DNA of 64,000 nt, taken from positions 1 through 64,000 of the forward strand of contig JABZGR010000001.1 of the NCBI GenBank assembly GCA_015259125.1, written 5' to 3'. This DNA is from Alloprevotella tannerae. GTDB lineage: Bacteria > Bacteroidota > Bacteroidia > Bacteroidales > Bacteroidaceae. The position numbers and the translations under genes are program-made. The notes below the pieces were generated by a model. That model saw nothing but the letters and a program-made list of their open reading frames with translations, was not told the DNA's origin and made no database searches. This document shows positions 24,472-33,769 of this stretch, one piece after another (position 1 is the first letter of the stretch; every line of letters starts with the position of its first letter).

Positions 24472-25623
24472 ATGAAAATTCGCATTTCCTTCGCTTTATG
24501 TTTGCTGCTCGCGGCCCTTTTCTCCACCTCTTGCATCCGCGAAGAGGCCGCTAATGCAGAATGCGACATTCTTGCGGTCGATAGCACTTGGCTTGCTGCG
24601 CAGCCCGCGGGATTTATTACGGGCAATCCGCTGATTCGCAACAACAGCGTTACGTTCTTGGTGCGTAAAAATGCCGACCGCACGCACCTGAATCCGGCTT
24701 TCCACATCACGCCGCGCGCCCGGCTCTTTTATAAGGACGCTGCGGGCAAACGCCCCTTTGACGCGACGGAATATCATGACTTCACTGCACCTCAAACTTA
24801 CGTCGTGGTCTCTGAAGACGGCGCTTGGGAAAAGGAATATAAAGTGAGCTTTGAAGATCCGCAACCCATCGACAGCACAGACTTTGAGCATTTTGGCTAC
24901 GATGAGCGCACGCAATATCAAATTCTGTATCAAACGCAAACGGATGGTAGCTTGAACGCCAACATCTGGGCCAGCGGCAACGCGGGCTTTGCGCTGACCG
25001 GCATGGCCCACACGCCGGAAGATTACCCGACAACCTTCGTCGACGGCGGACTGATGGGCCGCTGCGCAAAGCTGGAGACGAAGAGCACAGGCTCGTTTGG
25101 TAGTCGCGTGAAGATGCCCATAGCCGCCGGCAACTTGTTTATTGGCGAGTTTAAGGTAGCCCAAGCGATGCTCTACCCGCTCAAAGCCACGCGCTTTGGC
25201 CTCCAATTGGTCAAGAGCGAGCCACTTTCGCTCAGCGGATACTATAAGTATAAGGCGGGAAATACGATGACCGACAAAAACGGTCAAGTCTTGGCGGGCC
25301 GTAAAGATACGTGCGACATTTATGCCGTACTCTACGAGGTCGATCCAACCCACTTCGTGCCGCTGCAGGGCGATGATGTGATGAGCAATCCGCGCATCGT
25401 CTCCATCGCAAGGCTCGATAATCCCGGCGAACCCAACCAATGGACGCACTTTAGCGCGCCCTTCCGCCACCAAAATGGGAAGTCGTTTGACGCCGGCCGT
25501 ATGCGGCGCAACGGATACGCCATCGCCATCGTTATGACGTCGAGCCGGCAGGGCGCATTCTTTGAGGGCGCCATCGGATCCACACTCTATGTCGACAATA
25601 TTAAGATTACGTGGAAGCAATGA
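24472..25623 (+). CDS. PCMD-domain lipoprotein
   Basis: 383 residues. The lipoprotein signal ends in FSTSCIRE (Cys at about residue 21). An N-terminal beta domain (~25-130) precedes a PCMD-type jelly-roll domain (~140-383): WASGNAGFALTGM, TSFVDGGLMGRCAKLETKS-like wording around residues 185-205, FIGEFKV, and IGSTLYVDNIKITWK at the end. PCMD (putative carbohydrate metabolism domain) proteins are surface lipoproteins of Bacteroidetes thought to bind glycans. It is followed by a barrel gene overlapping by four bases (ATGA), so the two are probably partners at the outer membrane. Confidence 0.82.
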   Translation: MKIRISFALCLLLAALFSTSCIREEAANAECDILAVDSTWLAAQPAGFITGNPLIRNNSVTFLVRKNADRTHLNPAFHITPRARLFYKDAAGKRPFDATEYHDFTAPQTYVVVSEDGAWEKEYKVSFEDPQPIDSTDFEHFGYDERTQYQILYQTQTDGSLNANIWASGNAGFALTGMAHTPEDYPTTFVDGGLMGRCAKLETKSTGSFGSRVKMPIAAGNLFIGEFKVAQAMLYPLKATRFGLQLVKSEPLSLSGYYKYKAGNTMTDKNGQVLAGRKDTCDIYAVLYEVDPTHFVPLQGDDVMSNPRIVSIARLDNPGEPNQWTHFSAPFRHQNGKSFDAGRMRRNGYAIAIVMTSSRQGAFFEGAIGSTLYVDNIKITWKQ

Positions 25624-26441
25624 AAAGACGCTCTATACTCTGCACCCTACTTGCCGCTACGCTCTTCGGCTCTCTTTCGGCCCAGACGGCAGATACGCTT
25701 GACGTAAATGGCGCGGCGCCTTCAAAACGCTACGCAAAGGACACGGATCGCAACCTGATTCGCGCCGCACTCAAAGGGTGGCACGTCTCGATCGGAGCCG
25801 GTATCGCAATGGGCGGTGCTGCGCCGCTCCCGATGCCACGCTCGATTCGAAAAATCGAAGGCTATGATCCGCTACTCAACCTCTCGATCGCCGGCATGGT
25901 ACATAAGCGCTTCGATCATTCACCCTTCGGACTCAATATCGCATTGCGCTTGGAAAATAAAGGGATGAAGACGCGCGCCGACGTGAAGAACTATCACATG
26001 GAAATGACGGCCGACGACGGGGGCTATATGGAGGGTGCTTGGACCGGACACGTGATGACGAAATACAAAGCTACGTATCTCACCGTTCCGATCACGCTGA
26101 CTTATGACGTATCGCCGCGGTGGATACTCAATACCGGGCCCTATTTCAGCCTGCTGCTCGAAGGCAATTTCAACGGCGAGGCGTACGATGGCTATATCCG
26201 GCACCACAATCCTACGGGCGAAAAAGCCTACGTCTCGCACGCGACGTACGATTTCGGACGCAAGCTGCGCAAATTCGCGTGGGGCTGGCAGATTGGCGGA
26301 ACTTTTCGCGCCTACAAGCATCTTTGCGTGACGGCAAATTTGGACTGGAATCTCAATGGTTTGTTCCCGACAGATTTTGAAAGCATCACCTTCCCGCTAT
26401 ATCCCATCTACGGCAACCTGGGCTTTGCTTATCAATTCTAA
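25620..26441 (+). CDS. outer-membrane beta-barrel protein
   Basis: 273 residues from the ATG at 25620, which overlaps the PCMD gene stop; the frame's earlier ATG at 25611 lies inside the upstream gene. The signal peptide is MKRRSILCTLLAATLFGSLSAQ. The mature protein alternates hydrophobic and polar residues in short strands (GWHVSIGAGIAMGG, NLSIAGMVHKRF, TYLTVPITLTYDVSP, WGWQIGGTFRAYKHL) and ends in GNLGFAYQF with a terminal Phe, the usual barrel-assembly signal. Resembles PorT-like/OmpW-type barrels by pattern only. Partner of the PCMD lipoprotein by operon; substrate unknown. Confidence 0.75.
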   Translation: MKRRSILCTLLAATLFGSLSAQTADTLDVNGAAPSKRYAKDTDRNLIRAALKGWHVSIGAGIAMGGAAPLPMPRSIRKIEGYDPLLNLSIAGMVHKRFDHSPFGLNIALRLENKGMKTRADVKNYHMEMTADDGGYMEGAWTGHVMTKYKATYLTVPITLTYDVSPRWILNTGPYFSLLLEGNFNGEAYDGYIRHHNPTGEKAYVSHATYDFGRKLRKFAWGWQIGGTFRAYKHLCVTANLDWNLNGLFPTDFESITFPLYPIYGNLGFAYQF

Positions 26442-26492
26442 AAATCAGACGGCCGCAAACAAAACAAGGACATTTAACGACAACAATAAATT

Positions 26493-27107
26493 ATGAAAAG
26501 AACATTACTCACCCTGCTGCTTTTAGTTGGCATCTTCGCGACGATTAAAGCAGAAGATTTGACACCCAAAGCTGAGGGCACGTACACCGGATCGCTCTTT
26601 ATTTCGCTCGGATCACCGATTGACGACTCCGCAACGGGCTTGCCGAACCAGACGATCAGCATTGAGCGCATCGGAGAAAACCTCGTGCGCTTCACACTCA
26701 AGAATTTTTCCTTCGCAGCCGGAATGGAATTGGGCGACATCGTAATTGACCAAGTCAGCATTAAATCAGAAGCCGACAAAATTAAGTTCATCACGACTGC
26801 GCCCAAGAATGTATCTTTTATGGGCGGAGCCGTAGAAGCCAGCGTTAAACTCAACGGCGACAACAGCTTTATCCAAGGCGACAGCGCCAGCATCGACGTC
26901 GACGTAGTTTGGCTCAACGACGGCCAAGGCGGAAGCGGCACGCCGATCTACGTGCGTTTCGCCGGCAAGAAGCAGACTTCAGCCATCGAAAACGTGAAGG
27001 CCGACCGCCGCGATGCGAAACTTTACGACCTGCAAGGCCGCCCCGTTCAAGGAGAACCCAAACGCGGCGTCTTCGTACGCAACGGCAAGAAAGTAATTCT
27101 GCGTTAA
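26493..27107 (+). CDS. secreted calycin-like protein with C-terminal sorting-type tail
   Basis: 204 residues. The signal peptide (MKRTLLTLLLLVGIFATIKA) is followed by a beta-rich domain (~20-165) beginning GTYTGSLFISL, which resembles the calycin-like lipocalin-type family of Bacteroidales exported proteins. The last ~35 residues, KLYDLQGRPVQGEPKRGVF and VRNGKKVILR, form the short conserved tail (YDLQGR.V...RG.Y..NGKK) found at the end of many exported Prevotella-type proteins and resembling type IX sorting signals. The 666-residue protein at 58331 ends with the same tail type. Third gene of the PCMD operon. Ligand unknown. Confidence 0.7.
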   Translation: MKRTLLTLLLLVGIFATIKAEDLTPKAEGTYTGSLFISLGSPIDDSATGLPNQTISIERIGENLVRFTLKNFSFAAGMELGDIVIDQVSIKSEADKIKFITTAPKNVSFMGGAVEASVKLNGDNSFIQGDSASIDVDVVWLNDGQGGSGTPIYVRFAGKKQTSAIENVKADRRDAKLYDLQGRPVQGEPKRGVFVRNGKKVILR

Positions 27108-27125
27108 AGCCCGCACAAAGCCTTA

Positions 27126-27163
27126 CATCGCCGCGCGGAAGCACATCTTTCGGCGCGGCGATC
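27126..27163. terminator. GC-rich hairpin after the calycin-like gene
   Basis: ATCGCCGCGC pairs with GCGCGGCGAT. A T-tract (CATTTT) follows shortly after. Confidence 0.55.
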
Positions 27164-27173
27164 GCATTTTCAG

Positions 27174-27212
27174 CCGCCCAAGTCCCAACATCCTCCGCCC
27201 AAGTCCCAACAT
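27174..27212. repeat. two 21-bp direct repeats
   Basis: CCGCCCAAGTCCCAACAT at 27174-27191 and again at 27195-27212, spacing 21 bp. Confidence 0.7.
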
Positions 27213-27281
27213 AAAAACACGCATCACGCACCGCCGCATCACTTCTCCCCGCCTTCACGCGTTAAAACATTGAATTTGTTG

Positions 27282-27289
27282 TATATTTG
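27282..27289 (+). promoter_or_regulatory. -7 element of the HD-domain gene
   Basis: TATATTTG. Transcription would start near 27296, which leaves no room for the TTG start at 27298 and supports the GTG at 27343. Confidence 0.6.
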
Positions 27290-27342
27290 CATAGAGATTG
27301 ACGCTCAATAATCCCATATACAACAACAAAAAAGGAATTCTC

Positions 27343-29457
27343 GTGAAAAAAACCGTATATATAGCGCTCGCATACCTATTAAGCATCGTCTTACTCGTAG
27401 CTTTGATGCCACGACAAAAGAAAATCGCCTTCGATTATGAGGAAGGACGGCCCTGGAAACACCTTCCGCTAATCGCCAACTACGACTTCCCGGTCTACAA
27501 AAGCGAAGCTACGATCGCCATGGAGCGAGATAGCGCGATGAAAACTTTCCAGCCGTTCTACAGCGTCAACCTGCAGACGGCGCAGATCGAAGTGCGCCTC
27601 TTCAGGGCCGACTACAAAAAGGGAATGTTCCAGAAAGTGCCCGACAACTACGCACACTACATCGCCGAGATGCTCGCAAAAGTCTACGAAGCCGGAATCG
27701 TATCGACCGAGGGTATGAGCGAGCTGATGCGCAACGGCTCCACGGCCATCCGCATCGTAAACGGGAAAGAGGCCGTCTCAGTTCCCATCTCCGGCATCTA
27801 CTCCACGCGCACCGCCTACGAGTATATTATGCACAACGATACGATCAATTATCGCCGAGATATACTTATGCGCTGTAATATCAACAACTATCTGACGCAA
27901 AATCTGCTTTACGACGTCAAACGAACCGACGGCGCGAAAGCAGATCTCATCAGCAGCATATCAGCGGCCAACGGAATGGTCCTCAAAGGCCAGCGCATCA
28001 TCGACCGCGGCGAGATTGTCTCGGCGCGGCAAAAGCAATTGATCGACTCGTACACAAAAGAGAGCAAGCGGCGCAGCGAAATACGCACCGACTTCTGGGA
28101 GCAAGTCAGCGGGCAAGCGCTTTTGGTCTTCCTCATCTTGGGTTTCTTCCCCATTTATCTGAAAATGTTCCGCCCCGACTATTTCCGGTCGACCTCCACC
28201 TTGCTCTTTTTCTTCACGCTGCTCGTACTTTTTCCGCTGCTGACGTACAGCATCGTGCGTTTCTCCCTCGCGGCGGTCTACATTATCCCCTACGCCATCG
28301 TTCCCTTCTTTATCCGCATCTTCCTCGACTCGCGCACGGCCACGATGGCTCTGATCGTCGTCGTCTTGCTTTCGGCTATCGGGGTGCAGATGTCGTTTGA
28401 GTTTATCTTACTCCAACTCTACATGGGCCTTACCGCGATTTACGGCATCCGCGAACTGACGCAGCGCAGCCAGATCATACGCGTCGTCGGCTTAGTCTTT
28501 GTCGTAGGTCTGACGGCACAGCTTGGGCAGGATATGCTCGAGGGCCTCTCATTCTCCCAACTAAGTCTCTACCGCTACCTCTACATCACCTTCAGTTGTT
28601 TCCAACTTCTCTTTGCTTACCCCTTGATGTACGTCATCGAGCGCGTATTCCGCTTCACCTCGAGCGTGACGCTCATTGAGTTGACCAACATCAACCACCC
28701 CCTGCTTCGGCGTATGTCCAAGGTGGCCCAAGGTACGCTCAACCATTCTATGCAGGTGTCTAACTTAGCTGCCGAAGTGGCGCTGAAAATTGGAGCCAGC
28801 TCTCAGCTTGTTCGAACCGGCGCCCTCTATCACGACATTGGGAAGATGCTCAACCCACTCTTCTTCACGGAGAATCAGAACGGCGTCAACCCCCACGATG
28901 CGTTGGAAGCGAAAGATGGATTTTCGAAAGAGGAGCGCAGCGCACAGATCATCATCGGCCACGTCACGGAAGGCCTCCGCTTGGCTGAAAAGCACCATCT
29001 CCCGAAAAGCATCTGCAACTTCATACGCACGCACCACGGGCGTGGAAAAGTGAAATACTTCTACATACAATGGCAAAACGAGCACCCCGACGAGACGCCG
29101 CGCGACGCGCTTTTCACCTACCCGGGTCCTAATCCGACGACCAAAGAACAAGCTATTCTGATGATGTGCGACGCCGTAGAAGCCAGTTCGCGTAGCTTAA
29201 AAGAATACACGAAAGAGAGTTTGACCGAGCTGGTCAATCGCATCATCGACACGCAAGTGGCCGACGGCGCCTTCCTCCGATGCCCCATCACCTTCCGCGA
29301 CATTTCCGACGCGAAAGACGTATTGATCGACAACCTCAAGACGATTTACCACACGCGCATCGCCTATCCTACGCTCCACCCGCACCAAGAAGAGCGCCCG
29401 GCGCGCACACGCCGTCGCGGCGGAAGCCTTTTCACCTCCTTGCGGCGCAATTCGTAG
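27343..29457 (+). CDS. 7TM-HD family phosphodiesterase (PgpH-like)
   Basis: 704 residues from the GTG at 27343, with AAAAAAGGAATTC upstream. An N-terminal membrane anchor (~3-22) is followed by an extracytoplasmic domain (~25-265), seven closely spaced membrane segments (~270-465) and a cytoplasmic HD domain (~480-680) with RTGALYHDIGKMLNP, SAQIIIGHV and RTHHGRGKVKYFY, then DAVEASSRSL. PgpH enzymes of this architecture hydrolyse the second messenger c-di-AMP. No di-adenylate cyclase gene lies nearby. The basic tail (RRRGGSLFTSLRRNS) is an extension. Confidence 0.88.
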   Translation: MKKTVYIALAYLLSIVLLVALMPRQKKIAFDYEEGRPWKHLPLIANYDFPVYKSEATIAMERDSAMKTFQPFYSVNLQTAQIEVRLFRADYKKGMFQKVPDNYAHYIAEMLAKVYEAGIVSTEGMSELMRNGSTAIRIVNGKEAVSVPISGIYSTRTAYEYIMHNDTINYRRDILMRCNINNYLTQNLLYDVKRTDGAKADLISSISAANGMVLKGQRIIDRGEIVSARQKQLIDSYTKESKRRSEIRTDFWEQVSGQALLVFLILGFFPIYLKMFRPDYFRSTSTLLFFFTLLVLFPLLTYSIVRFSLAAVYIIPYAIVPFFIRIFLDSRTATMALIVVVLLSAIGVQMSFEFILLQLYMGLTAIYGIRELTQRSQIIRVVGLVFVVGLTAQLGQDMLEGLSFSQLSLYRYLYITFSCFQLLFAYPLMYVIERVFRFTSSVTLIELTNINHPLLRRMSKVAQGTLNHSMQVSNLAAEVALKIGASSQLVRTGALYHDIGKMLNPLFFTENQNGVNPHDALEAKDGFSKEERSAQIIIGHVTEGLRLAEKHHLPKSICNFIRTHHGRGKVKYFYIQWQNEHPDETPRDALFTYPGPNPTTKEQAILMMCDAVEASSRSLKEYTKESLTELVNRIIDTQVADGAFLRCPITFRDISDAKDVLIDNLKTIYHTRIAYPTLHPHQEERPARTRRRGGSLFTSLRRNS

Positions 29458-29532
29458 GCCGCCGGTGGTGCAGCGCGCCCCCACACATCTATATATAGGC
29501 ACACGCCGTTTGCTTTGTGCTTGATTCCTACA

Positions 29533-29558
29533 AAGGTCTGCTTCGGCAGGCCTTTTTT
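29533..29558 (+). terminator. terminator after the HD-domain gene
   Basis: AAGGTCTGC-TTCG-GCAGGCCTT stem with a TTCG tetraloop and a T-tract. Confidence 0.8.
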
Positions 29559-30057
29559 GTAGCCTGTCAGTGGGCCGGCGATGATGCGGCCATCGCACTT
29601 TCGGAAAATAATAGTCGGAAAACGGCGGCCGGACCATTTACCGCCCATCGCTGCCGGCAAGCCGCTGCACGCTGCGCGCCCATCCGCGGCCAACACTTCG
29701 GCAAGGGCGTTTTCAAGGGTTAGGCAATGCCTCACAATAGGATGCATATAAGAACTTACAGCTCAACGATTTGCAGCACAAAGCATCGACTTCGATCCTT
29801 TTTGATCACGATAAAAAAGGTTTGCGCTCACGATAAAAAAGGCTTGCGCTCGTGATAAAAAAGGTGTACGCTCGTGATGAAAAAGGTTTTAATTGCGACG
29901 GCGAACGCAAAAAGCACACCGGAGGCGCGCGCAAAACCCCATGTTTGGCCCATAAAGACCAATGGTTCATCGTCGAATATCCCTATTTCCTTGATCACGT
30001 GTCGACCCCGCCGGCCGCGCGCAAAGGTGAGCATCGCCGCCCCCTTGCCGGAAGGCT
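29559..30057. other. intergenic region before cysS end
   Basis: No gene supported; contains a 22-bp array at 29798-29887. Confidence 0.5.
29798..29887. repeat. 22-bp tandem array, CACGAGCGCAAA family, site 5
   Basis: Cleanest array of the family: three full 22-bp units TTTGCGCTCACGATAAAA, CTTGCGCTCGTGATAAAA and TGTACGCTCGTGATGAAA (each plus AAGG) preceded by a partial GATCACGATAAAAAAGG. Confidence 0.8.
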
Positions 30058-30102
30058 AAAAAAACCGATGGCCGTAATCTGAAAACAGACTACGACCATC
30101 GG
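30058..30102 (-). terminator. terminator of cysS
   Basis: CCGATGG.CGTA..CTG hairpin with loop TTTT read on the minus strand, followed by seven Ts. Confidence 0.8.
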
Positions 30103-30135
30103 CCAACCAAACGCTGAGGCTGCGCGTGCCTCAAT

Positions 30136-31623
30136 TTATTTTTCCAATTTCCACGTTGCGCCGTCCTTCGTATCCTTTACGGCGAAGCCAAGCGCAGCCA
30201 AGTCGTCGCGAATCTTATCACTCGTAGCCCAATCTTTGGCGGCCTTGGCCTGCTGCCTTACGTCGAGCAGGAGATCTACGGCCTTGCCAAAACTTTCCTC
30301 GCGCTGCGCGTTGCCGTCAGCCTCAGGCTTGAGTCCTAACAAGTCGAAAGCAAACAGACTGAAGACGCGCTTCAGAGCTTCCAAGCCGTCGGGCGTGATC
30401 GTCGTCTGCTTGTCGGCCACTTGGTTGATCAGTCGGCACGCGTCGAAAAGGTGACTGATCACGATGGGCGAGTTTAGGTCGTCGTTTAAGGCCGCATAGC
30501 AGCGCTCCGACAGACCTTCGGCATAGCTTTCCGTAATTTCGCCGCCTTCGTTACCCGCTAAGCGCCCCAAAGTGGCGAAGCCCTCCATCAGGCGATCGAG
30601 GCCCTTGCGGCTGGCCTGTAGCGCTTCGTTGGAAAAGTCGACCGTTGAGCGATAATGGGCTTGCAAAATAAAGAAACGAATGGTCATCGGCGAATAGGGC
30701 TGGTCCAGTTTCGGGTGATCGCCCGTAAAGAATTGCTCCAGCGTAATGAAATTGCCAAGACTTTTTCCCATCTTCTGGCCGTTGATCGTGATCATGTTGT
30801 TGTGCATCCAATAGCGCACCATTTGTTCTCCTTCGGCCGCGACGGCTTGCGCGATTTCGCATTCGTGATGTGGGAAGACGAGGTCCATTCCTCCGCCGTG
30901 GATGTCGAAATGATCGCCCAAGTACTTGCGTCCCATAGCCGTACATTCGCAATGCCAGCCCGGAAAGCCGTCGCCCCAAGGAGATGGCCAGCGCATAATA
31001 TGCTCCGGACGAGCTTTTTTCCAAAGGGCGAAGTCTACTTGATTGCGCTTTTCGTCTACACCGTCCAATGTTCGGCTCGCGTCAATGGTATCTTCGAGGT
31101 TGCGCCCCGAGAGTATGCCGTAGCGATACTTGGTGTTGTATTTTTCTACATCGAAGTAAATCGACCCGTTGCGCTCATATGCGTAGCCGTTATCAAGGAT
31201 TTTTTTCACGAGCGCTTCTTGTTCGATAATGTGACCCGAAGCTTGCGGCTCAATACTGGGCGGCAGGACGTTGAGATCGTCCATTGCTTTGTGAAAACGG
31301 TTACTATAATGCTGCGCAACCTCCATCGGCTCGAGCTGTTCGAGCTTCGCCTTCTTGGCAATCTTGTCTTCGCCTTCGTCGGCATCGTGCTCGAGGTGGC
31401 CAACGTCAGTTATGTTGCGCACGTAGCGCACCTTGTAGCCTTCGTTCTTTAACAAGCGAAACAGCAGGTCAAAGGTGATGGCCGGGCGAGCGTGGCCCAG
31501 ATGCGGATCGCCATAGACCGTCGGCCCGCACACGTACATCCCGACGCGGCCGGGGTGTAAAGGCTTAAATTCTTCTTTCTTGCGCGTCAGCGTATTGTGG
31601 ATAAATAATTTGTGCTCAGTCAT
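30136..31623 (-). CDS. cysS: cysteinyl-tRNA synthetase
   Basis: 495 residues, slightly longer than the E. coli enzyme (461). Class I signatures: CGPTVYGDPHLGHARPAITF with the HIGH variant HLGH, and KMGKSLGNF for KMSKS. The zinc ligands are visible as the Cys of YVCGPTVYG, Cys/His in GWHCECTAMG, and HHECEIAQA. Charges tRNA-Cys in the cytoplasm. Monocistronic, with a promoter upstream and a terminator downstream. Confidence 0.96.
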   Translation of the reverse strand: MTEHKLFIHNTLTRKKEEFKPLHPGRVGMYVCGPTVYGDPHLGHARPAITFDLLFRLLKNEGYKVRYVRNITDVGHLEHDADEGEDKIAKKAKLEQLEPMEVAQHYSNRFHKAMDDLNVLPPSIEPQASGHIIEQEALVKKILDNGYAYERNGSIYFDVEKYNTKYRYGILSGRNLEDTIDASRTLDGVDEKRNQVDFALWKKARPEHIMRWPSPWGDGFPGWHCECTAMGRKYLGDHFDIHGGGMDLVFPHHECEIAQAVAAEGEQMVRYWMHNNMITINGQKMGKSLGNFITLEQFFTGDHPKLDQPYSPMTIRFFILQAHYRSTVDFSNEALQASRKGLDRLMEGFATLGRLAGNEGGEITESYAEGLSERCYAALNDDLNSPIVISHLFDACRLINQVADKQTTITPDGLEALKRVFSLFAFDLLGLKPEADGNAQREESFGKAVDLLLDVRQQAKAAKDWATSDKIRDDLAALGFAVKDTKDGATWKLEK

Positions 31624-31649
31624 AACCTAATCTTAACGTTGATGAAGTG

Positions 31650-31657
31650 CAAAGTTA
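31650..31657 (-). promoter_or_regulatory. -7 element of cysS
   Basis: TAACTTTG on the minus strand, 27 bp before the ATG. Confidence 0.6.
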
Positions 31658-31862
31658 CGAAACCCCAACGATTTATAAGTAAAAGGCGGGGTGAATCTTT
31701 CCGACAACAGCTTCAGCTGATGCTGATTGCGCGCCATGGAAATCGGGTTGCGGACGTATAAAAGCGGGAACGCGGCGACCGAGGGCGGGGGCGCGATACG
31801 AAAAAGCCGGCCCGCGGCGTGCGTAGGTCGGCCCTATATATATAATAATGTGTCGGGGCGGT

Positions 31863-32792
31863 TCAGAACAAAGCCTTCTGCGTGCTGTGGAGCGTCAGCA
31901 TATCTCGCGGCACGACTTTTCGGACCTCTTCAACAATAAGATCGCGCAGCGCCGTGCGAATAAAATCTTTGTTGGTCAACAATACGATTTTGCGCGTCGG
32001 CACGGGGATGGCGAAAGGACGAACCAGCGGGCGCCGACTTTCATCTAATTGCAGCATAGCCAACTCGGGGATGAACGTAACGCCCTTTCCTTTCTCGACA
32101 AGTCGCATAAAGGTTTCTATACTTCCTAAGTTGTAGGCCTTTTTGCTGTGTGAAGCGGCTTTAAGTTGGCAGAATTTGACCAGCTGATCGCGGAAACAGT
32201 GGCCTTCATCCAAGAGCCATAAATATTCGTCTTTAAGATCTGCGGATTTAATCGAACTCTTGGCGGCGAGGGGGTCGCTTTCGGCGATGTAGGCCAAGAA
32301 TTGTTCGTAAAAAAGCGTGTGTGCGCTGAAGTTGTCCATATCTTCGAGCTCGGCCACAATGCCGGCGTCGATCTCGTTCTGATCCAAGGCGCGCTTAATC
32401 TCGGCTGTCTTCATCTCAATAAAGCGCACGTCGGTGTCGGGGTAGGTTTGCATCAACTGCGGCAAGAATCTTGGCAATAGATAAGGCGCTATCGTGGGCA
32501 GAATGCCAATGCTAAAAGTGCCTTTGAGCGAATGTTGGGCCTCGTTGACGGCTTCTTTGAGGCGCTGAGCGCGCATCAGAATTTCCTCAGCCCGCTCTAA
32601 GATGATCAAACCGACAGGTGTGGGCGTCACGGGTTGCTTGCGGCGCTCGAAAATCTTTGCGCCCAATTCTTCTTCGAGCTTTTGTATCATCGCGCTGAGC
32701 GTCGGCTGCGTCACGCCACACGCATCGGCGGCCTTGGCAAACTGACGGTGGCGCGCAAGGGCGATAATATACTCCAATTGTTGCAGGGTCAT
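31863..32792 (-). CDS. oxyR: OxyR hydrogen-peroxide-sensing LysR-type regulator
   Basis: 309 residues. N-terminal winged helix (residues 1-60: MTLQQLEYIIALARHRQFAK, CGVTQPTLSAMIQKLEEELG) and an effector domain. The redox pair is in DEGHCFRDQLVKFCQL: Cys199 and Cys208, the same numbers as in E. coli OxyR, where a disulfide between them activates the protein. Divergent from sod-ahpC-ahpF, the expected targets. Start at the ATG at 32792, with its promoter 20 bp upstream. Confidence 0.95.
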   Translation of the reverse strand: MTLQQLEYIIALARHRQFAKAADACGVTQPTLSAMIQKLEEELGAKIFERRKQPVTPTPVGLIILERAEEILMRAQRLKEAVNEAQHSLKGTFSIGILPTIAPYLLPRFLPQLMQTYPDTDVRFIEMKTAEIKRALDQNEIDAGIVAELEDMDNFSAHTLFYEQFLAYIAESDPLAAKSSIKSADLKDEYLWLLDEGHCFRDQLVKFCQLKAASHSKKAYNLGSIETFMRLVEKGKGVTFIPELAMLQLDESRRPLVRPFAIPVPTRKIVLLTNKDFIRTALRDLIVEEVRKVVPRDMLTLHSTQKALF

Positions 32793-32811
32793 AGTAAGAA
32801 ATTATGGTTTG

Positions 32812-32819
32812 CAAATATA
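32812..32819 (-). promoter_or_regulatory. -7 element of oxyR
   Basis: TATATTTG on the minus strand, immediately before the oxyR start. Confidence 0.6.
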
Positions 32820-33013
32820 CAAAGTTTGAGTTTAACGGCGCGAAGTCTTGACGGCTTTCTACGAATCGGCTTCTGCAAAGATCAACTTAAAATCTGAAGC
32901 GCCACACATTTATTTTCAAGTCGTAGCATTTTTGTTTTTCTCGCTCAACATACTGATATTCGGGTGTTTATATCCAATTATAGATTTCTTCAATAAGGAT
33001 ATAGAAATTCTCT
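32820..33013. other. oxyR-sod divergent control region
   Basis: No gene. An AT-rich part (32930-33010) upstream of the sod promoter is a plausible place for OxyR binding; no operator sequence was identified with confidence. Confidence 0.4.
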
Positions 33014-33045
33014 GTTGCGAAAGAAAACATACTACTCTAACTTTG
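33014..33045 (+). promoter_or_regulatory. promoter of sod-ahpC
   Basis: GTTG (33014-33017), 20-base spacer, TAACTTTG (33038-33045). The leader to the ATG at 33130 is about 75 nt. Confidence 0.65.
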
Positions 33046-33129
33046 CATCACCAAACAGAGAGAAAGCGTCAGCGAAAGTCGACGCTACGATTTCAAAACC
33101 GCAAACATAACGATTAAAAGAGAAAGATT

Positions 33130-33714
33130 ATGAAAATTGAAATGCCAAAACTGCCCTACGAATTCGGCGCGCTTTCGCCGGTAATCAGTGAGCAGACGAT
33201 GAACTTCCATTACGGAAAACATTTGCAAAACTACGTGAACACCTTGGGCAATCTTGTGAAAGATTCTGACTTGGAAGGAAAATCCGTAGAAGAGATTGTG
33301 AAGCAAGCGCCCTTGGGCCCGATCTACAACAACGCAGGCCAGGTGCTCAACCACACATTATACTTTACGCAGTTCAAGCCCGCTTCGGCCGACAATCGTC
33401 CGGAAGGCCGCTTGGCTCAACTTATCGAAGAGGCTTTCGGAAGTTTCGACGATTTCAAGCAGCAATTCGCGCAGGCAGCCGCTACACTCTTCGGCTCCGG
33501 CTGGGCTTGGCTTTCTCAAGACGCAGCAGGCAAACTCGTCATCACGAAAGAGCCCAACGGCGACAACCCTTTGCGCGCCGGACTCAATCCGCTCGTCGGC
33601 ATCGACGTATGGGAGCACGCTTACTATCTTGATTTCCAAAACCGCCGTGTGGATCACATCGCATCACTTTGGGATATCATCGACTGGAAGACCGTTGAAG
33701 CACGCCTCAAGTAA
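33130..33714 (+). CDS. sodB: iron/manganese superoxide dismutase
   Basis: 194 residues, standard length. Metal ligands: His27 in NFHYGKH, the His of VLNHTLYF, and Asp/His in GIDVWEHAYYLDFQNRR. GSGWAWLSQD is the usual active-site segment. Dismutates superoxide to oxygen and peroxide in the cytoplasm. Relatives in oral Bacteroidales can use Fe or Mn, and the sequence alone does not settle the metal. Precedes ahpC by 55 bp, so its peroxide product is handled by the next genes. Confidence 0.94.
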   Translation: MKIEMPKLPYEFGALSPVISEQTMNFHYGKHLQNYVNTLGNLVKDSDLEGKSVEEIVKQAPLGPIYNNAGQVLNHTLYFTQFKPASADNRPEGRLAQLIEEAFGSFDDFKQQFAQAAATLFGSGWAWLSQDAAGKLVITKEPNGDNPLRAGLNPLVGIDVWEHAYYLDFQNRRVDHIASLWDIIDWKTVEARLK

Positions 33715-33769
33715 GAAATTTTCGGAACACAACAATCACAACATACAATTACATTAAAACAACATCACA

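Noticed and set aside
24496..25620. 374-codon frame on the minus strand opposite the PCMD gene
   Set aside because: The plus-strand gene has promoter, lipoprotein signal and domain; the antisense frame has none and is a shadow of codon bias.
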